Origin: Apostichopus japonicus
Taxonomy: Eukaryota > Echinodermata > Holothuroidea > Aspidochirotida > Stichopodidae
Assembly (NCBI RefSeq): GCF_037975245.1
Contig: NC_092578.1
Coordinates: 3,307,001 to 3,371,000, forward strand
Reading direction: 5' to 3'
Length of the DNA stretch: 64,000 nt
This document shows positions 61,149 to 64,000 of this stretch, in pieces. The position numbers and the translations under genes are program-made. The first letter of the stretch is position 1, and each line of letters starts with the position of its first letter. A model generated the notes under the pieces. That model was not told the origin of the DNA, did no database searches, and worked only from the letters and a program-made list of their open reading frames with translations.

Positions 61149-63686
61149 CATTCATTTTTGTATTCAGAGGGCACTTTCACGAATTATTCACAAGTTTATC
61201 AGAAAAATACAACAAAATTTAACCCCATGTGCGAAGTTAGTAAAATTCTTCCTTGCTTCAACATTCAACACAAGTTTTCAGGGCGGAATGCGATCAATCA
61301 ATCGATGCAAATGATCGCAGGATAAGACTTAAACAAAAATAAAATTCAGAAAGATCGTCTTAAATTGCAATTGTCCTCTAAAGGGATATGTTAGCTCTTT
61401 AGCATCGAATTAGTTTACCTTATAACATCCTGTAAACCTAATTGTCTAAATTACTTTGTGTAACACTGCAGTATACATAACTCACAGCAAGCTTATATTA
61501 TGGCAACTAAGAAACAGTTTTGCATCCTATTTTGCTTTCATGGGGGGGGGGAGGGGGAGGGGGGAGGGGATTTTGTTTTGTGTCTCCACAACAACAATCA
61601 TACATTTATCACTGAGTAAGTGCTAAATCTCTTATTTATATATAATTTCATTACCACACTTTTTTCTTCTTTGTTACCATGTTTGGTTCTTTGTTATTCG
61701 TTTTTTTTTTTGAATGGACTCACCTATCCAGCTGAAGAAGCAACTCGTAATCTTCATCTTGAAGTTCTCTGTTCTGCATGTCCGTTAACACTGCCTCTGG
61801 TAGGGCTCCTCCCGAACTCCGCTGAGCAGGTCTCCATCTTTGATTTGGTTTCTGTTTTACAAAAATCACATGTTCGTCATTGTGGTTTTTTTTTTATCTT
61901 CGACGACACCCTCCCAGACGAGAGAATGAATCCGTTCTTTTAATTTTGCCAGAGTCACTTGATCATACCTTACCAAAATAAAATAATATCCTGTCTAGCA
62001 GTTGAATTTCTTTCCAAGTTGATATAATCAGTTTCAAGTTTAAAAGTCAAAGAAAAGGGTATTGAGTAAATGCCATGTATAACTCATGCAAATAAAGTAA
62101 AAAATAGAAATAAAACTGTAATAGCTTAATAATATATCTCACCACCAAGTAAAGCTAGGAAGCTCACTGTTTGATCAATGTCCTTTGTTTCACAAGCGCT
62201 TTATTAAATAAATTCTTTTATGAATTCTCAGAGTCAGTCTCTCTATAAAGACTTCAAATGGTAAAAACAAAGTAACAAATTGAAGAAGGTAAAAAAAAGA
62301 GGGGGGGGGGGGAATGTAAACTAGAATACACACCTGACAAAACTGAAATTCATGATGGCTGTGGGAGTTGGAAGAAAAACATTCTTGACACAAGAATTTA
62401 TCTCGACATTCCATACACCTGTGACAAAAGAAAATAAATATATATGTTTTTGTCACTTGATGCACGGTCAGAATAACTGTTTGAAACTTGCTATTAACTT
62501 TTAGATTTCTTTGATGGCTACTTTACTTTATAGTAAATCACTGAAGTAACCCCCATACACTGCTCAGTGCAATATACAGAGGGTTGGCAAAGTTTGACAA
62601 ACTTTATCAGATCCTTGAAATTTCAGTTCTAGGTAGTTATGAAAAGCAGGATTGGAAAAGAGTGCCCCCACCCCCCCCCCCTCACTTCAGCTACCATTCA
62701 ACTGGTCTGGTTAGCTTAGCTCACTAAACTCTGAACTAATAGTACAAGAACACCCAACTCTGCCCCACCCCACCCCCTAACCCCCCACCCCAACCCCTTT
62801 CAGCTACATTTCAACTGGTCTGGTTAGCTTAGTTCAACTCCAAAGTAAATACTACAATAGCTGCCAAGTTTAAAAAAAATAATAATACAAAGTTCCAAGA
62901 GTACAAATATGAATATGCATATCAACCACAGCATGATAACCAATCAGAGCAATTGGTTGCTAATATTGGGTGTTTTTGTGTGTCTCAGCTCCCTGCAATA
63001 TGTACAATGAGTTTCATTAACTCCCTAATCTCTTCACTCACTTGGGACAATGTTCCCATAGGGTAATTTAATGTCCTCATACTGACAATATGAGTAGTGT
63101 GAATATCATGTTTCTAGCAGATAAAGGAAATGAACTGTTCATACTGTCAGTACGAGTGCTTTGAAGCATCATATGAGAGGTACAGTTTAGAAAGCTATGA
63201 GAAATGGAAACATATCCAAACTGGCTTGGCTCTTTCTCTGAATTTTATGAAATACTCAGTTTAATGTGATCAATGTCTCTGGGTGTATCTGGTTTATAAC
63301 TTGGCAAGCAATTTTTGGTAGAAACTAGAAACAAAAATTATTTTCAAATTTTTGGCCGACAGAGGAAACCTGAAGAATCCTATGAGGGGAAACTTTTCCA
63401 TCTGACAAGGGTTGCAAGAGAAAACTAGTTAATGACCACTTACCTGTAACATCTACCTGCGATGGGTGATTGATTGCACTGGAAGCAGACCACACCTCTA
63501 TGGATAACACCCCGCTCTGCTTGTGTCTTCTGCAGGGATGAATTTCGATACTCTTTCTGTAAAAATTCAATTTCGCCAAAGTCTTCCCTACAAAGAGGAC
63601 ACTTAATTGTGGTTTCTCCAGTAGATTGCTGGTGCTCTGCCCAGACTTTCATGCACTTAATGTGAATACTTTTGGCACAGCCAAAT
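56293..63686 (-). CDS. ZSWIM2: E3 ubiquitin ligase ZSWIM2-like, C-terminal part (gene continues off the right edge)
   Basis: Ubiquitin ligase; the mammalian protein is reported to work with UBE2D-type E2 enzymes and to promote death-receptor apoptosis in testis. Exons in transcript order: 63686-63444, 62418-62334, 61851-61724, 60227-60059, 59246-58885, 57812-57023 and 56481-56293, all in phase, giving 654 residues. Domains: second half of a RING ([13 protein letters not shown]...KCPLC), a ZZ zinc finger (CFQC, CYRCMEC, FLCQECF, HSHHEF), a linker with [11 protein letters not shown], then a RING-H2 ([26 protein letters not shown]). A 300-residue Ser/Gly/Arg-rich tail with an internal duplication follows. 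This ordered RING-ZZ-RING set is particular to ZSWIM2. The SWIM domain and first CxxC of RING 1 must lie beyond 64000. Confidence 0.87.
57023..57812 (-). CDS. ZSWIM2: ZSWIM2 exon: low-complexity tail with duplicated module
   Basis: Acceptor gctttcag, donor gtgagg (gtaaca five bases on is an alternative that would break the phase), phase 2 in and phase 0 out. The 263 codons stay open. A module GAVAYAN...SRASQLSAD occurs twice in tandem, then a Ser/Arg/Pro-rich stretch typical of disordered tails. Confidence 0.85.
58351..58710 (-). repeat. tRNA-derived SINE with conserved central domain, copy 2
   Basis: Near full-length match to 53262-53634 in the same orientation, sharing GGTTTACAGTCTTGT, CTCTCCTGGGGCACCACAGT, CACCTGGGTGAAGAGAGGCA and TTGCCCAAGGACACAA. 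An (AAT)n tail on the minus strand lies at 58336-58350. It sits in a ZSWIM2 intron. Confidence 0.88.
58885..59246 (-). CDS. ZSWIM2: ZSWIM2 exon: second half of the RING-H2 and start of tail
   Basis: Acceptor cgatag, donor gtacaa, phase 0 in and phase 2 out. [25 protein letters not shown] complete the RING-H2 (family: FHRKCID.WL, CPIDG..IYNPL). A Gly/Asn/Gln-rich disordered stretch follows. Confidence 0.9.
60059..60227 (-). CDS. ZSWIM2: ZSWIM2 exon: first half of the RING-H2
   Basis: Acceptor atttcag, phase 2 in and phase 0 out. It encodes [10 protein letters not shown], then QCRVCLRGF and RRLPCRHK. The donor GTGATC is weak at position +5, but the junction restores the C-x-H-x-F-H-x-x-C series of a RING-H2. 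Confidence 0.88.
61000..61145. repeat. TA microsatellite in ZSWIM2 intron or spacer between exons
   Basis: About 145 bases of alternating TA with sparse TG, TC and AAA breaks, between the exons at 60059-60227 and 61724-61851. Tyr/Ile open frames on both strands are artefacts. Confidence 0.9.
61724..61851 (-). CDS. ZSWIM2: ZSWIM2 exon: linker
   Basis: Acceptor taaaacag, donor gtgagt, phase 0 in and phase 2 out. It encodes [11 protein letters not shown] and [14 protein letters not shown]. The NQ.WR start corresponds to the sequence right after the ZZ finger in the mammalian protein. Confidence 0.85.
62334..62418 (-). CDS. ZSWIM2: ZSWIM2 exon: ZZ zinc finger
   Basis: Acceptor tgtcacag, donor gtgtgt, phase 2 in and phase 0 out. 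It encodes [14 protein letters not shown] and HSHHEFQF, the rest of the ZZ finger (C-x2-C and H-x-x-H ligands). Confidence 0.9.
63444..63686 (-). CDS. ZSWIM2: ZSWIM2 exon: RING 1 (second half) and start of ZZ
   Basis: Acceptor taaatttcag, donor gtaagt, phase 2 in and phase 2 out. It encodes [29 protein letters not shown] and then the first ZZ pair CFQC. The earlier exon with the opening CxxC is not present in the remaining 314 bases. Confidence 0.92.
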
Positions 63687-64000
63687 CTGAAATTTAGAAA
63701 AAAACTTGACATTACAAATAGTCTACAAGAGCTGAAGGATTACCCAACAAAAATTCTTCCAAGTTTTTGAAGACTTTCTTAGAATGAGCTTCTTGAGACA
63801 CTTGGCTCAATAATTTCAAATGGAACTTCAGCCATCTTTTGTGGTTGCTGGGGGAGGATGGGGGGGTGTAGGGGGATGGGCAGGTAGTGAAGAGCCAGAG
63901 TGCCTTATAACCACTGATCAACTTGGTTTCATCCGGCTTCTTCCATTCCCCAAACAGAAAGAGGTGGGGGGGGGGGGGACCTTAAAGATTTGACAAGTAC
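63687..64000. other. Right edge: ZSWIM2 intron, no exon seen
   Basis: This should be intron before the RING exon on the minus strand. It has a short C-rich/G-rich patch (63849-63880) and a G-run at 63966-63979. A minus frame here (63712-63921) has no zinc-finger pattern and is not called. Confidence 0.5.

Noticed and set aside
63712-63921. SWIM-domain exon of ZSWIM2
   Set aside because: A short FLLGNP resemblance exists, but there is no Cys-x-Cys or Cys-x-His, and it sits only 25 bases from the RING exon, so it cannot be the SWIM exon.

Overview
This is animal nuclear DNA: AT-rich, intron-dense (GT-AG introns of 0.3-6.5 kb), full of microsatellites and small transposable elements, with no bacterial gene organisation. 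The gene content and repeat types fit an invertebrate deuterostome, most likely an echinoderm. That placement is an inference from gene similarity and general look; no single diagnostic marker was seen.

Three protein genes can be reconstructed by matching splice sites and reading phase. (1) Plus strand, about 0.96-19.74 kb: a class B1 (secretin-family) neuropeptide GPCR. It has a six-cysteine hormone-binding ectodomain, seven membrane segments and a Ser/Thr-rich tail, and its third intracellular loop resembles CRH receptors. A probable signal-peptide exon lies at 960-1025. (2) Minus strand, about 29.44-43.86 kb: uronyl 2-O-sulfotransferase (UST), a Golgi type II enzyme. Eight exons give 406 codons before the stop, and a possible further 5' exon lies at 50197-50283. 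(3) Minus strand, 56.29 kb to beyond the right edge: the C-terminal part of a ZSWIM2-type E3 ubiquitin ligase (RING, ZZ, second RING-H2, long low-complexity tail). Its SWIM domain and first RING cysteine pair lie outside the window.

The GPCR and UST genes converge tail to tail across 9.7 kb of non-coding DNA (19.74-29.44 kb). UST and ZSWIM2 are head to tail. The genes have no evident pathway link (peptide signalling, glycosaminoglycan sulfation, ubiquitin ligation).

The rest is repeat-rich. Clearest are a TTAA-flanked MITE (2172-2740), a hAT-type MITE with a perfect 8-bp target duplication (42170-42569), a solo LTR carrying a 27-bp coding-like minisatellite (39058-40288) nested in a larger fold-back element (36351-40710), two more fold-back elements (24157-24358, 45337-45783), a 30-bp inverted repeat pair 3.7 kb apart enclosing a LINE relic (46332-50013), and three tRNA-derived dispersed repeat families present in two copies each. 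Two tandem arrays (73 bp at 23 kb, 145 bp at 27 kb) and many poly-G/C tracts complete the picture. No complete new molecular system was found; the most unusual material is the modular fold-back elements and the minisatellite inside the LTR.
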